DNA of 64,000 nt from Primulina eburnea (GCF_022965805.1 NC_133110.1:35774317-35838316), one strand, 5' to 3'; positions 37,017-49,099 are shown, counted from the first letter of the stretch. The notes: generated by a model from the letters alone, not told the origin. A program made the numbers and translations.

Positions 37017-37890
37017 TTACGTGTGAGGCCCGGGGCCGAAGAGGGCGGGGGGTGAACGCCGGTGCCATCAGTTGCACGGACAATGAGCGGCTCCTGGCAG
37101 GCTTCTAGGTGAAGGGAACATGAATGAACCGACCCACACGGGAATGAGAGGGATTCCGAGACTGGGCAATGTAATGGACTGAACAGTTGAAGAGGGCTTA
37201 AAAGATTTGATTGGTACTACTCATATCACGAAGGTGCATCTTCTTTTCGGTAGCTCATCACATAAGAACTCCAAAGTTAAGCGTGCTTGACTTGGGGCAA
37301 TTTTGGGATGGGTGACCTCCTGGGAAGTTTCCTAGGGTGCGTGTGAGTGAGGACATAAGCACGCTGGAAAGACTCGTCTTGGTACAGTGAGGACAGTCGT
37401 CAAATCTGGGGCGTTACAAGTGGTATCAGAGCCGACCTCTCTTAGTACGGTGTGGTTCGGGGACGAACCAAGCGGAAGCTGGTGGGCATGTGAGGCCCGG
37501 GGCCGAAGAGGGCGGGGGGTGAACGCCGGTGCCATCAGTTGCACGGACAATGAGCGGCTCCTGGCAGGCTTCTAGGTGAAGGGAACATGAATGAACCGAC
37601 CCACACGGGAATGAGAGGGATTCCGAGACTGGGCAATGTAATGGACTGAACAGTTGAAGAGGGCTTAAAAGATTTGATTGGTACTACTCATATCACGAAG
37701 GTGCATCTTCTTTTCGGTAGCTCATCACATAAGAACTCCAAAGTTAAGCGTGCTTGACTTGGGGCAATTTTGGGATGGGTGACCTCCTGGGAAGTTTCCT
37801 AGGGTGCGTGTGAGTGAGGACATAAGCACGCTGGAAAGACTCGTCTTGGTACAGTGAGGACAGTCGTCAAATCTGGGGCGTTACATTACG
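37017..37890 (+). mobile_element. Complete Cassandra-type TRIM with 5S rRNA-like LTRs
   Basis: Two LTRs of 397 bp each (37022-37418 and 37489-37885) that look identical flank only 70 bp. They are surrounded by the direct repeat ttacg (37017-37021, 37886-37890). The internal segment begins with the initiator-Met primer site TGGTATCAGAGCC and has no coding region. The LTR contains a stretch clearly like plant 5S rRNA (about 37253-37335), including 'agttaagcgtgcttga' and 'gggatgggtgacctcctggg'. 5S sequence inside the LTR is the hallmark of Cassandra TRIMs. The noisy block has part of the same insertion. Identical LTRs indicate a recent insertion. Confidence 0.9.
37253..37335 (+). ncRNA. 5S rRNA-like segment in TRIM LTR 1
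   Basis: It matches the middle and 3-prime part of plant 5S rRNA: 'gaactcc.aagttaagcgtgcttg' (A-box region) and 'gggatgggtgacctcctgggaagt' (C-box region). The stretch between them is changed relative to a 5S gene ('acttggggcaatttt'). It may keep a Pol III internal promoter. A twin lies at about 37720-37802 in LTR 2. It is not a functional 5S gene, because the 5-prime part is poorly preserved. Confidence 0.8.
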
Positions 37891-39347
37891 CATCTAAATT
37901 TTGTGTCATTGAGGACATTGTCACATATAGGTGTGGGAGGGGGTATATAGCCTTATTTCTCGTTTCAATTTCTATTTTTTTTTTCAAATTTTTTGCATGT
38001 TTATTCGGAAAAAAAAATAAAGAAGAAAGAGATGAGAGAGTCCGGCAAAGTGAAGTTGTTTGATCCATACAACATTTAGTGTTTATTCATTATCTCTCTC
38101 ATTTGAATCTTAAATGCCTCTGAAGCGAGTCTATGAAGAAAAAAAAACTATTGTTTTCCTTATGTGCTACTGATTTTGCATTCTTACTGCTATATTTATG
38201 GGTAGTTGCTTTTGATGATGTGTTGAAATGACAAGTGTATGGGGTCTAGAACACATACCGTTTTTTTTTGTGAGCTTTGAGCCATGAGCAATCATCATAT
38301 CATGCTCCAATTTTTTCTTGATTGTGTGTTAGTCATACATTGTTGATTTTTCTAGAACTTGCTTTGTTATACATGTCTTTGTTTATACCTTGTGATGGAT
38401 TATGTGCATAAACAAAGTAAAGGGCATTAGGTTCAAACAATTTTCTTTCGCGTCATCTTAGCCGTTCTTTGAGCCTACCCTGATTCATTAACCCTTAGTG
38501 AGCCAAGTTCGAGCCTGAGCCTATTTGTTGGAAAATAACCACGTTACAAACCATGATAAATCCTTTTTGTTGGTTATCCCTCTATTTGAACCTTGAATTG
38601 GAGAAGCATGCACACTTTTCGCATTTAGCATCGCTTTGAGCCAAGAAAGCGTAAATTGTTGAGATCGAGTGATTAATGCTCGAAATCGTAGTCTCAAACG
38701 CTTTGTTAGAAAACATCTACTGAAAAAAAGACTTCTTTTGAAAAAAATAATAAAAAAAGAGAAAAAATACATATTTATAATGAAAAGAAAAAAAAAGGAG
38801 TGAGAAGGAAAATAAGAGCAACGAAGAAAAAAATGGTTCTTGGATGTTATAATGAGATTGAAGATGTTATTGTTAGCAGGATGCAATTGTCTTTGTTGAA
38901 AGTGTATATGTATTCTTCAGTTCCATAAACCGTTGTACTTATTTCCTACCTGCCCTCTAGCCACGGTACAACCCATTTACAGTCCTTGTTTGTGCATTTT
39001 AATTCATTCACTTGGTAGAGGATATGATATATTTGCAAGCTTATGGTAAAAAATTTCAGTGTTTTGACATGAGAGCTCCTTGATACATACCTAGACACTT
39101 ACGAGTGAAATGAGCGAATCTTGTGAGAAGTTTTTGGACTCTATGCGTTTTTATTTCTACACATTCGGATGGAAGCAATTGCTCATGATGTTGGTAGTCG
39201 GATGCCCAACAATTACATTTTTTTTGGTGCATGAAAAAAAATATATTTTACGGACAAGTAAATGAAGCAGAAAGAGGATAATGAGTTGAGATAATGAATT
39301 GAACTCTATTATGCTTGAGGACAGGCATGGTTTAGATGTGGGAGATT
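37891..39347 (+). other. Internal 3-prime part of the Athila-like element, no coding region
   Basis: This is the rest of the internal region after the TRIM. It contains a C-poor 'ggtgtgggagggggtata' tract near 37931, A-rich and purine-rich runs (38690-38840) and a purine-rich tract 'gatgtgggagattt' just before the 3-prime LTR. I see no pol domain in any frame on either strand. Confidence 0.65.
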
Positions 39348-40734
39348 TGATTAGCTCATAATAGTTTATATTTTTACTGTCATATCTCTCATTGTTACCA
39401 CTTTTAACGTACTTAATTGACACATTTTTGTGTGATTTTATTGTAGGGTGAAGTTTTCTGTTCTTGCGATAAATGTGGGCTAAAAAGGGTGATTTTATAT
39501 CATAATTAAAGTTGCCGATATGATCTTAGTGGAAGACGTGGAGCAGAAAAATTCAGAAGATGTTTTTGCATAAGGCGTGATCACGCCTTGTGACGATTCC
39601 TTGGTTGCCTAGTGAGATGAGGAATTTTTATATCAAAGAAAAAAAATACAAGATATAGTTTTTTATGCTCTATATTATTGAAGGATATTTTCTAGTATCT
39701 TTTAATTTTTAGGTATTAGGTTTTTTGTTTTAGTTTAATGAGCTGTTCTTCTTTTGGACCCATTAATTCCTTTCTTGTCCACCAATACCTCACGTATAAG
39801 ACATTCTCTTTTTCTTTTTTTTCTTGACCACTATTCACAAGCAGTACAAGGGAGGCGATAGAGAAGAATTCCATCAACCAATCTCAAGGATTTTCTCTCC
39901 AATTATCTCCACAACTTTAGGCTAAGTTTTATTTTTGATTCAAAGGGTATTTTTACTATTTCGATTTATCACTGTGAGACTTTTTGTGATTTAATTTAAT
40001 ATTCGTGTTTTGTTCAAGTATTTGTTGATTTATGATTTATTTATATGAAAGTTGTGTGTTGATTAATCTGACAATTTAATTCGATATATAATTTTCTACT
40101 GTTAACCATGAATTCAGTGATCCGTAATCATCATTAATGATTGGTACATGAGTAGCGATAGATTAGGCGTGTTGTGCTATCATAGCATATTTAATCTAAA
40201 TAAATCAACGAAACTCGATCTATCAATTGCAGATATCTCGATTGTTAGATTTTAGGATTAACTGTTTTCACAAAACGAAAATGCTATTTTTAATTAATAT
40301 TGAACGCTATCGTGCCCAGTTAGTTATTGATAAGTTTTGACTGGATGCTGGGTTTGGTCAATTAAATTAGGAAACCACAAGAATTTTAGTGGCTATCCCT
40401 ATAATTCTAAAGTTAATTGCTTGTAATTGCATGAATAAATATATGTTAGCCGATGAACAGTGATACAATTGAATAGTAGAAATCCCTTGAATCGAGCTTG
40501 GTAATATTAATTTCTATTTAATTAGTTTTTTCATCTTGATTTGTTATTTCTTCTTGCATGTTAAATTAGTTCTAGTATTTTATTTAATTCATATCCAAAA
40601 TCTCCCATTTTATTTGCACTTTTAATCGAAAGAAATCACCCCCCGTTCCCTGTGGATTCGACCCTGCTCACCATTACACTAATTTTATTTAAAGAGTAGG
40701 AATTTAAGTTTGGTGGCACAACGACAGCACACCA
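39348..40734 (+). repeat. 3-prime LTR of the Athila-like element
   Basis: 1387 bp, collinear with 34216-35596 and ending GCACACCA before the target duplication ataaa. It differs from the 5-prime LTR by scattered substitutions and a small insertion ('ttaatttaatatt' near 39990). Confidence 0.9.
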
Positions 40735-40739
40735 ATAAA

Positions 40740-41434
40740 TATATTCAAATTTCAAAACCCAATTGTTTAAAAATTTAAAAGTTTATTTTCTCTTTTGCGT
40801 TTGTGTAAAGATCAACGATTAGACTAGTGTTCATATGTTATCTAAGAGCATTGATTCAATTATTGGTCTTGTAAACTCGATTACTTGCTCGTCTATTTTT
40901 ATTTTTATTTGTTTTTGTCAAAAAGCCTACTTTTATTTCAGTTGTATTTACTCGTGACACAGATTAATAAAATTATTTCTTTAGTTAGAAAAAAATTATT
41001 TAAAAAGTAAATTTAAAAAAAATATAACACGATTACTAGTATAATTCAATTTGCAATTGCAGGGAAGCGATTTCTATTCTTTTTTTTTGGATGAATTATA
41101 TAATTGTTAGGTGATCGTGGCTGTATAAAAAAAAACGGCAGAAACAGAGAAATTTATCCAACTTGAGGTCAGCGACCAGGTAATCTCTCGCTCTCTCTCT
41201 GGTTTTTCCATTTGTTTAATCTTTCAATCATATTCTAGTTGTTTCGGTAGGTATTTTATTGGCGGATTTGCGGTATTTTTAGACGTCATGCTGTTATTTT
41301 ATGTATCGCGGTCAGATTTTGATCCAGAAAAGGAAATCTGACTTGCTCGTTTGCGTACGAATTTATTGGCCTTTTGTTTGATTTTTATTGTGTAATTTGA
41401 TGTGACTTAGGGACTGTTGCGAAGAGACGGGAGT
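40740..41434 (+). promoter_or_regulatory. Promoter and 5-prime UTR region of the PDH E1 beta gene
   Basis: AT-rich DNA from the retroelement edge up to a TATA-like 'tataaaaa' at 41124-41131. A probable 5-prime UTR intron runs from 41180 (ccag|gtaatc) to 41410 (ttag|ggactg), just before the ATG. Its start is followed by a CT-rich microsatellite (41188-41202), typical of plant leaders. Only about 390 bp separate the LTR end from the TATA box, so the element sits in the gene's promoter zone. Transcript evidence would be needed to confirm the intron. Confidence 0.5.
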
Positions 41435-44400
41435 ATGTTGGGGATTATAAGGCAAAGAGTCGCCTGCAAAGGCAACCTTGCTCCTGTGGTAAAAAAATGG
41501 CAGCTTCTTTGTTTCTTGATTTGATTGTGTTATTGATTCGGTTGTATGTTTCATTTTTTGTGTTTGGTTGGGAAGAGTTTGGAGCAAGGGATTCGAGTGA
41601 TTGCATCCAAGGCCTTTTCTTCCTCCGCAAAGGAGGTAATCGGTATTATATTTTTGTAATAGTTTACCAAGTTCTTGAATTTAATTATGATTAGTTCTTC
41701 CTGTTATGAGATTTACCTTCTCTGGGTATTTGTGATGTGTAGTTATGGTGAATGATCCTATATCACTCACTCTCTCCTGCAGATGACAGTGCGTGACGCT
41801 TTAAATTCGGCGCTTGATGAAGAAATGTCTGCTGATCCCAAAGTCTTTTTAATGGGAGAAGAGGTATCATAGAAGTTTGATAGGGTTTTTGAGTCTGAAC
41901 AGACCATTTTATACCAATTGGATTGGTTTTTGGATTCCTTAATGCTTTGTGGATTGGTTTTTGGATTTCTTAATGCTTTGTTGACTTGTTTAATGGTTTT
42001 ATGTAGGTTGGTGAGTATCAGGGTGCATATAAGGTGAGTCTTTGTACGAGCTACTTGATGGTTGATACTCTCTGATGAGACGATATGTTGATCTAGTTTT
42101 TGTTTTACAATGGTTTTTATTAGATATCCAAAGGTCTTTTGGGCAAATACGGTCCTGAGAGGGTTATTGACACTCCCATTACCGAGGTTGGTTTTACTGT
42201 ACTTGTAAGAATTTTTAGAATTGAATTGAGTGGCAAAACCTGGCATTTTTAACTGGGCTCATTGTTGCAGGCGGGATTTACTGGTATTGGAGTTGGTGCA
42301 GCATATTATGGTCTAAGGCCCGTGATTGAGTTTATGACTTTTAACTTCTCAATGCAGGTTATAGTTCTTCTCCCGTCGCTATATATTGCTAGGCTGAGTT
42401 TAAAATTTAAATTACTCTATCCAATTCTGAATCATTGCTCTAAATTTCATCTCTGAGGTTACATTCAGTTGTTGTCAGTGGTAACTTGTGGGTTTTCTTG
42501 GCTATTTTTCCTGTGTGCATGTAGGATTGCATAATGATTCTCTGTATGTGTTTCTAATATCCATCACCTAGCTAATGGAGCTATAAAAATTGTGACTTGT
42601 CTATTCTGTTCAACTGGTAAATAACAAGCGAAACCTAGAAAAAAAATTAACCCATGAAGACGCATTTTATATTTCTGACTTTTAGTTATGTTACCTCTTA
42701 ATGATAAATTGAGTCAAAACAAACATTGACATGGATTTTAGAGGAAAATTTACTTAAGACATCCAGGATCTAGAGGAAAAGAACATTTTGTGGCACTTTT
42801 TATTGATGAATGCTAGTATCAGCTATAAATCAATTTATGTGCTTCAAAAATAGAAGGGTCTATAGAAGAACTGAAGAGTGTTTCTACGAGATGATGTGTT
42901 TTTTTCGCTATTACCTTTTTAATGTGCGGGGAGGTGATAGTAGGGAAAAGGTTTTCTGGATCATTTTTTAAACATGGCAATCTCCGTGAACCGAAACAAT
43001 TTCATCTGAATTCTTTATTTAAGAAGCTTACTTTGGAAGCATATGGAGGTTATGAGCTTTACTTTTTTTCAGGCTATTGACCACATCATTAATTCTGCTG
43101 CAAAATCAAATTACATGTCTGCTGGTCAGATGTCTGTGCCTATCGTTTTCAGAGGCCCAAACGGTGCTGCTGCTGGTGTTGGTGCTCAACATTCTCAGGT
43201 ACGAACTAGAATACTTTCTAACACGGCCTTGCTATGCGGTGCATATGATATTCATGACATTTTGTATTTTAAAGCCTATGTAAGTATGTTTTAGCATGAG
43301 AGTAGTTTTAGGTCACTGTATGTAACTTCACCTCCTAGACCAAGGAGTTAACTTTGGATCAAGTTTATTTTCTGGTGCTGAAGTGAAGTGAGGGAAAATA
43401 CTACGAACTCCCACTTCACATCTCCCTACTGGCTGACTCTATGTTGGACCAATTAACATTATCAAAGAAAGAAATAAAAAGGCTAACAACAATAGTTTGC
43501 CCAAGGTGAACAGTAAATAATGTTACCTAAGACCTGTAACGTCTAACCCTTATTATTTCGTTTTTATTTTTGTAATTAATCTTAGAAAGAGTGGTAGAGG
43601 ATCATTTACTGCTGTGATTATGGAAAAGCTTTTCCCAATTTCCCAACTTTTGTAGCATTATGTGTAGGAATCAGCATCAACTGAATAAACTGTGACGGTA
43701 TCTCCTGCTAATGAGTCGGAACATGGAGGGGAAGATCTTTAATGAAGCCCCTCCTTCTTCAAAAGAAGACAAAAATGATTTCTTTTAGGGTTGCAAACTT
43801 AAGTTGGAAATGTGTAGTGTGAATCAGCACCTTGCCAGGTTAAATACTCCTGGATTGCTTAAAGCAGCATTGTTACCCCTTTAATGAAGGGTGGGAAGAA
43901 TCTCCATCTGGATTTAAAAGATGTTTTCATTATTGTCTTCTGAGCATTAACCTATGCTGCTAGAATTTGAGCCTGCAAAGTTGTTACTCTGTGATAAACA
44001 TATTATTGCTTATTATGTTTAAATGTTGCAGTGCTTCCTGAGCTGTGATACCAGTAGTTTCTTTCCTATCGTGAACAGAGATTTATGAAGGATTTTTTTT
44101 GTTGCACATTTGCATTGAACTCGTAAATGAAATTTATGTGCTAAATGGATTGTTCGTAGTTGATTTGCGCTTCCAACATTATCTTATTTGGGAAGAAATC
44201 TTGCTACACTGTACCCAGTTACTGTTCCATCTCTGAACTTACGCATCCTTTCAGTGCTATGCAGCATGGTATGGTTCATGTCCAGGATTAAAGGTACTGG
44301 CACCATACTCTTCAGAAGATGCTCGAGGTCTACTTAAAGCTGCCATCAGGGATCCAGACCCTGTTGTATTCCTAGAAAATGAATTGCTGTGAGTAGTATT

Positions 44401-46223
44401 ACATCGATGCTTGTGATTTTAGTATCTGTAACAATCTTAGTCTGTGTCTATTTATGTCATGGGATTATTTCTTTTACAGATATGGTTCATCATTTCCTGT
44501 CTCAGCCGAAGTTCTTGATTCCAGTTTCTGCCTTCCTATTGGAAAAGCTAAGGTCAACCTCGACGAGTCTTTATGGGCATCTCACACATGTATATTCCTG
44601 ACTCGTCATATTTTTGACAGATCGAACGTGAAGGACAGGATGTGACTATAACATGTTTCTCAAGGATGGTTGACTATTCGCTTCAGGTCGGTCATTCTAT
44701 TTGTGAATGAGCAAGTTGCAATTGATATATCATTTGCATTTGAATTGGACTTTGTGCTTTGGTTTACACAAAACCTGTGAAGATTTTGATTTCAAGTTTC
44801 AACACTAGTTAATGTTGTCTAGTTTTTTATCGCACTTGAGGCTAGAATGCCAGTTTTGTTTCTTGTGTCAACATTATCTCTGCGTCACAAAGCACATGAG
44901 TTTGTGCATTCTTAAGTTGAGTCATAGATGCAGCCTTGAATGATTGGCACACTTCTATAACCAATAACTAAGAAGTTTGTAGATTTTTTCTGGGCATATA
45001 TTTTTATGTCAACGAAACTAGAACTATTTGTTTGATTAAATGCATCATGTTTGATGCGATTTATAGTTTGCTAAAAAAATTAACTTAATTGGTTCGTATT
45101 TAGCTGGTTCAGATAATATTATTTGCGAATTTGCAATATTGGTCTGTTTGAATTTTGTATCTGGAATTGATCTTGCTCAAATACGTATAGGCGGCTGATA
45201 TTCTTGCAAAGGAAGGAATCAGGGCTGAGGTAAGTGAAAGAAATCCACTCGTGTCTTTATCTTGTGTAGTTCTTTGAATTTTAGTTCTGTTTGTTCCTTT
45301 TGTTTTTGCAGGTGATAAATCTTCGGTCAATCCGCCCTCTTGATAGATCCACAATCAATGCTTCAGTTAGGAAAACCAATAGGCTTGTGACTGTGGAAGA
45401 AGGATACCCTCAACATGGTGTTGGCGCAGAGATCTGGTCAGCTTCTTTCTATATCAATATATTTTCCATCTCTTTTTCATCATGCATACGGATTTTATTT
45501 TTAATTCATATTTCCAGCGCTTCGGTTCTTGAAGATAGCTTTGAATATCTTGATGCACCTGTTGAGAGGATTTGTGGTGCTGATGTACCCATGCCCTATG
45601 CTGCAAATCTTGAAAGAATGGCCGTCCCACAGGTCTGCTCTTCCACTTTCTTCTTGTGCATAGGGCGTATATAAATATGGTTGTAGCATTATATTGTGAA
45701 GAAGGATTAAGAAAAGTCTCTATCAAGTAGGTTATGCAATTGAAAAATGACAGGAAGATATGCTTTGATCTCTTAAGTTTCCAATTTTTTTCGGGTTTTT
45801 TGATTGTTGAGTTAAACTTGAACATGGAAATTTTAAAAACGCATGGCAGAAGAGTGAGGTGAGTGTGCCCAGAGTTGATAAGTAACATAATCTTCTGACA
45901 TTTGTAATCATTCGTATGGACTTCCAAGATCATGGCTAATGAGACTTGGCGCAAATGACATCCTCTGCAGTGGAGCTTTTTTTATTCCATATTAGTCTGT
46001 CCACAGAAATAAAAATTATGGAAAGTTAAAAATCAACCAAATGAAAGTCCGGATGATAGAGGCGATGCGAGATATGATTTATAAATGTCAGTTTATATTA
46101 TGCTCTTTGATGTTCCATGCCTCCCCCATCTGATTCAGGATCTCTTTTTGTCAGGTTGACGACATTGTTCGCGCCGCAAAGAGAGCATGTTACAGGTCGA
46201 GTTCATTGGCAGCAACTGCTTGA
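41435..46223 (+). CDS. Pyruvate dehydrogenase E1 component subunit beta, mitochondrial
   Basis: The beta subunit pairs with E1 alpha in the matrix complex that converts pyruvate to acetyl-CoA using thiamine diphosphate. Fourteen coding exons join in frame: 41435-41488, 41576-41635, 41783-41863, 42007-42033, 42124-42186, 42271-42357, 43073-43198, 44255-44388, 44480-44552, 44621-44686, 45191-45229, 45312-45436, 45518-45632 and 46155-46223. The total is 1119 bp (372 residues), and all introns are GT-AG. The first 38 or so residues are basic and Ser/Ala-rich ([14 protein letters not shown] ... KAFSSSAKE), a mitochondrial presequence. The mature part begins [15 protein letters not shown] and has [13 protein letters not shown], the conserved [15 protein letters not shown] and the C-terminal transketolase part ([33 protein letters not shown]). 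The C-terminus ([10 protein letters not shown]) is a few residues longer than I recall for Arabidopsis. The frame is intact, so this is probably a working gene. Confidence 0.96.
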
Positions 46224-46740
46224 GAATTACTAGGAACAAAAAGCTTCTAATGTTTCTACATTTCTTTTGTCCAAATTTCTTTCTTTTACTCCACCATTCT
46301 TGTTTTCCCATCCATCCTTTCGGACCGTGAGCGTCGACTAGCCGGTTAGCATTCTGAACCGAAAAGAAAAATTGTCCGGAAATAAGGTTCTGTAAAGAAA
46401 GAGAATGTGCCGATATATTGGTGCTATTTTTGTGATTTGTTTTATTCAAGAAAAGATGACGCTGTTTTGAAGGCCTAATTTCGTCATATTGTGGTGCGAT
46501 CACTCAGTTGTCGACTTGTCATGCCGAATTGCCAATTACCAAGGAATGGAATTGTTTTCCCAGAAATTTTGGGTACAATTTTCATTACTAGTAATATATA
46601 TGGAATATATGTATTTATGTACTATATATAATATTTGAGTAATAATAAAAAAAATGGTGCATGGGTGTAATTTTTGGAATAAACTATCCCTATATCTTTC
46701 TTTTTAGCCTCTTTAGTTATTTTTCAAGAAAAATTAAATG
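46224..46740. other. 3-prime region of the PDH gene, no gene
   Basis: This holds the likely 3-prime UTR and then AT-rich sequence. No further exon, RNA gene or clear poly(A) signal can be fixed. Confidence 0.5.
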
Positions 46741-48276
46741 TGGTGGATTCAATCTAGAGTTGTATGAACTTCTCAGAATGATAGATTTTTATGGATTTTG
46801 ATAGATTTTTATTAACTTTTACAGAATGTCACAGATTTATATAGATTGATGTAGATTTTTTTGCAAGATTTTTATAAGTTTTTGTGAAATTTTTTAAATA
46901 AGATTTTATAAATTTTGTATTTAATTATAACATTTATTTTTCTATTAATTTCTTTGAACCAATAATTAATTGACATATATAGCATATTCAGTTTGAAATA
47001 ATTTTTTATATTTATATTAATAAATAAGTTTATTTATTTAAAAGTTAAATTATTTAATATTTACATGTGTATATGTTGGTTTATATGCATGTTTGTAAAT
47101 TTTTTAAAATACATAAATTGATTAATCTACAACTTTGTTTTTCAATTGAAAATATATATGTAAAAGGAATATTATTTAACATTGTGTGGATATAATTTGT
47201 ATAAAAATATCATAAATTACGTATTAATTGAAAGGCAAAAACTTGTGTGAGACGGTCTCATGGGTCGAATTTATGAAACGGATCTCTTATTTGGGTCATT
47301 CATGAAAAAATATAATTTTTTATGCTAAGAGTATTACTTTTTATTGTGACTATGGGTAGGGTTGACCCGTCTCACAGATTATTATCCGTGAGACAGTCTC
47401 ACATGAGACTTACTCTAATTGAAAATGGGCAAAAACTTGTGTGAGACGGTCTCACGGGTCGTATCTGTGAGACGGATCTCTTATTTGGGTCACACATGAA
47501 AAAGTATTACTTTTTATGCTAAAAGTATTAATTTTTATTGTGAATATGGGTAGGGTTGACCCGTCTCACAGATTATAATCCGTGAGACGGTCTCACATGA
47601 GACTCACTCATTGAAAATGTTAAAAAAAATAAAAAAAAAATCATGGTTGTTGCGAGTCTATTCATTTATCAAGAATTAAACATTTTTTCGAAAATATTTT
47701 ATTATTATTGAATATTACATTAATTTGTATAAATCATAAATTAAAAATCACAAAATCAATTCTAGAATTCAAAATTTCTTACGATATTAAAATAAAAATT
47801 TATTAAATGAACAATCAGTCAAAAAATGAAAATTTTTAAAAAGAATTCGAAAATTTGAGAAAGTGATAGAGATAGATGAGAGGGGGAAGATAAGAAGAGA
47901 GGTGATGTGAAGTGACAAAGAGAAAAATAAATAGCGTATGTATAGTTAGAAGTTTTAAAAATCCATCCATATCTTTGGGTTGAATCAAATACAATTTTTC
48001 ACCATTTATAGTTGTACATTAGGCTTTAATATTTGTATGTTAATAATTCCATTAAATTATTAAAGAGTATATTAAAAATTTGAATAAAATAGACTTTTAT
48101 AGAGTTTTTAAAAGTCAATATTGAATATCACTTGACTTTTTAAAACTATATGAAAGTCTATTTTGAACATCACTATACTTCTATAGAGTATTTAAAAATT
48201 TTAATTGAATACATCTAGAATTTTAAAATCTATAAAAGTCACTAAATTAATAAATCTCCTATATTGAATACACTCC
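46741..48276. mobile_element. Candidate large non-autonomous DNA transposon
   Basis: The left end 'tggtggattcaatctagag' and the reverse complement of the right end ('ggagtgtattcaatatagga') are similar. Just inside the left end (46770-46860) and right end (48090-48260) the sequence is dominated by related 'tagatttttat' and 'ataaaagtc' motifs in inverted orientation. A possible target repeat 'ttaaat' lies outside both ends. There is no transposase frame. Two MITE copies are nested inside. The element call is inference from end similarity only. Confidence 0.35.
47235..47607 (+). mobile_element. Two tandem MITE copies with gtgagacggtctcac ends
   Basis: Copies at 47235-47412 and 47430-47607, 17 bp apart. 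Each starts 'aaaacttgtgtgagacggtc', has a central 'gggtagggttgacccgtctcac', and ends 'gtgagac(a/g)gtctcacatgag', so the ends form an inverted repeat around a palindromic core. The two copies differ by a few percent. A third, inverted copy is at 48932-49099. There is no coding capacity. Confidence 0.85.
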
Positions 48277-48931
48277 TTAAATTTATGTAAAAGAAAATCT
48301 AAAAAGGTAATTTCAATTTTTTAAAGAGTAGTGCTTATTAAAAAAACCACCGATTGGACATGCACGGAACGAGATTAGTGGTATAAGATTGATATGAGTC
48401 AAATACTATATTTTTTTAAATTACAACATTGGTGTGGGGGCGAAGCGGGGTGGAAGGGAAAAAAGTTTGGGAAGTTGGTGAAAATCCACGATCAAAACAT
48501 TTTTTTGGGCTCATTTCTTACCCACAAAATTGTTGTACTATGTCATACAAAATGTGGTATACTTCATGTGGAAATGTGGTACAATTCATGTGGAAATGTG
48601 GTACTAAAAAAATACCCAGGAACTGAACATGAAAAAAATCGACGGCTGGAGACTGAAGGCCAATTTCCCAAAAAAGGTTCATGTCATTTCAGCCAAATAG
48701 TATAATATTATAATATTTAAAATTTAATAAAATTAATTATTATTTTGAATAAATAATGAGATTTTTTATAATTAAATTTTGAATCCGAAACTTCGTTTCA
48801 AACTTGAAATTTTTGTATTAGATAAATCATAAATCATCAACTTAAAAAAATTTATTCTTAAGAGTTAATAATTCAATATTCCATTTCTCGATATAATAAT
48901 AAAAACCTTTATTTTAAATTGGATTAATTAT
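48277..48931. other. AT-rich spacer with one dispersed repeat
   Basis: It contains the dispersed repeat at about 48522-48672, described separately. The remainder is AT-rich, with no coding frame or RNA gene seen. Confidence 0.6.
48522..48672 (+). repeat. Dispersed repeat, copy 1 (atgtggtac motif)
   Basis: This shares about 150 bp with 55449-55600: 'acccacaaaattgt.gtacta', then the direct repeat 'ttcatgtggaaatgtggtac' twice, 'taaaaaa.tacc', and 'cggctgg.gactgaaggcc'. No coding or terminal structure is recognised, so its class is unknown. Confidence 0.75.
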
Positions 48932-49099
48932 AGAGTAGGTATCTTGTGAGACGGTTTCACGAATCTTTATCTGTGAGACGGGTCAACCCTATCGATATTC
49001 AAAATAAAAAGTAATACTCTTAACATAAAAAATAATATTTTTTCATGAATGGCCCAAATACAAAATACGACCCGTGAAACTGTCTCACACAAGTTTTTG
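48932..49099 (-). mobile_element. Inverted third copy of the gtgagac MITE
   Basis: The reverse complement matches the copies at 47235-47607 over its length, including 'acttgtgtgagac', 'gggttgacccgtctcacag' and the palindromic end. It is more diverged than the tandem pair. Confidence 0.8.

Larger units (their letters stand above)
34211..40739 (+). mobile_element. Gag-only Athila/Tat-like LTR element with nested TRIM
   Basis: LTRs at 34216-35596 (1381 bp) and 39348-40734 (1387 bp) have TG...CA ends and the direct repeat ataaa outside (34211-34215, 40735-40739). A primer site lies at 35602-35618, a gag-like frame follows, and a purine-rich tract ends at 39347. No protease, reverse transcriptase or integrase is visible in the internal region. 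The element is therefore non-autonomous and would need enzymes from a relative. A Cassandra-type TRIM is inserted at 37022-37885. The two LTRs differ by scattered substitutions (visibly a few per hundred bases), so the insertion is older than the TRIM. Confidence 0.88.

Noticed and set aside
37253..37335. A functional 5S rRNA gene
   Set aside because: Only the middle and 3-prime parts match, the spacing between boxes is altered, and it lies inside a TRIM LTR with a twin copy.
45454..45954. 166-codon minus-strand frame across PDH introns and exons
   Set aside because: Antisense to well-supported exons 12-13 of the PDH gene and without any family similarity.
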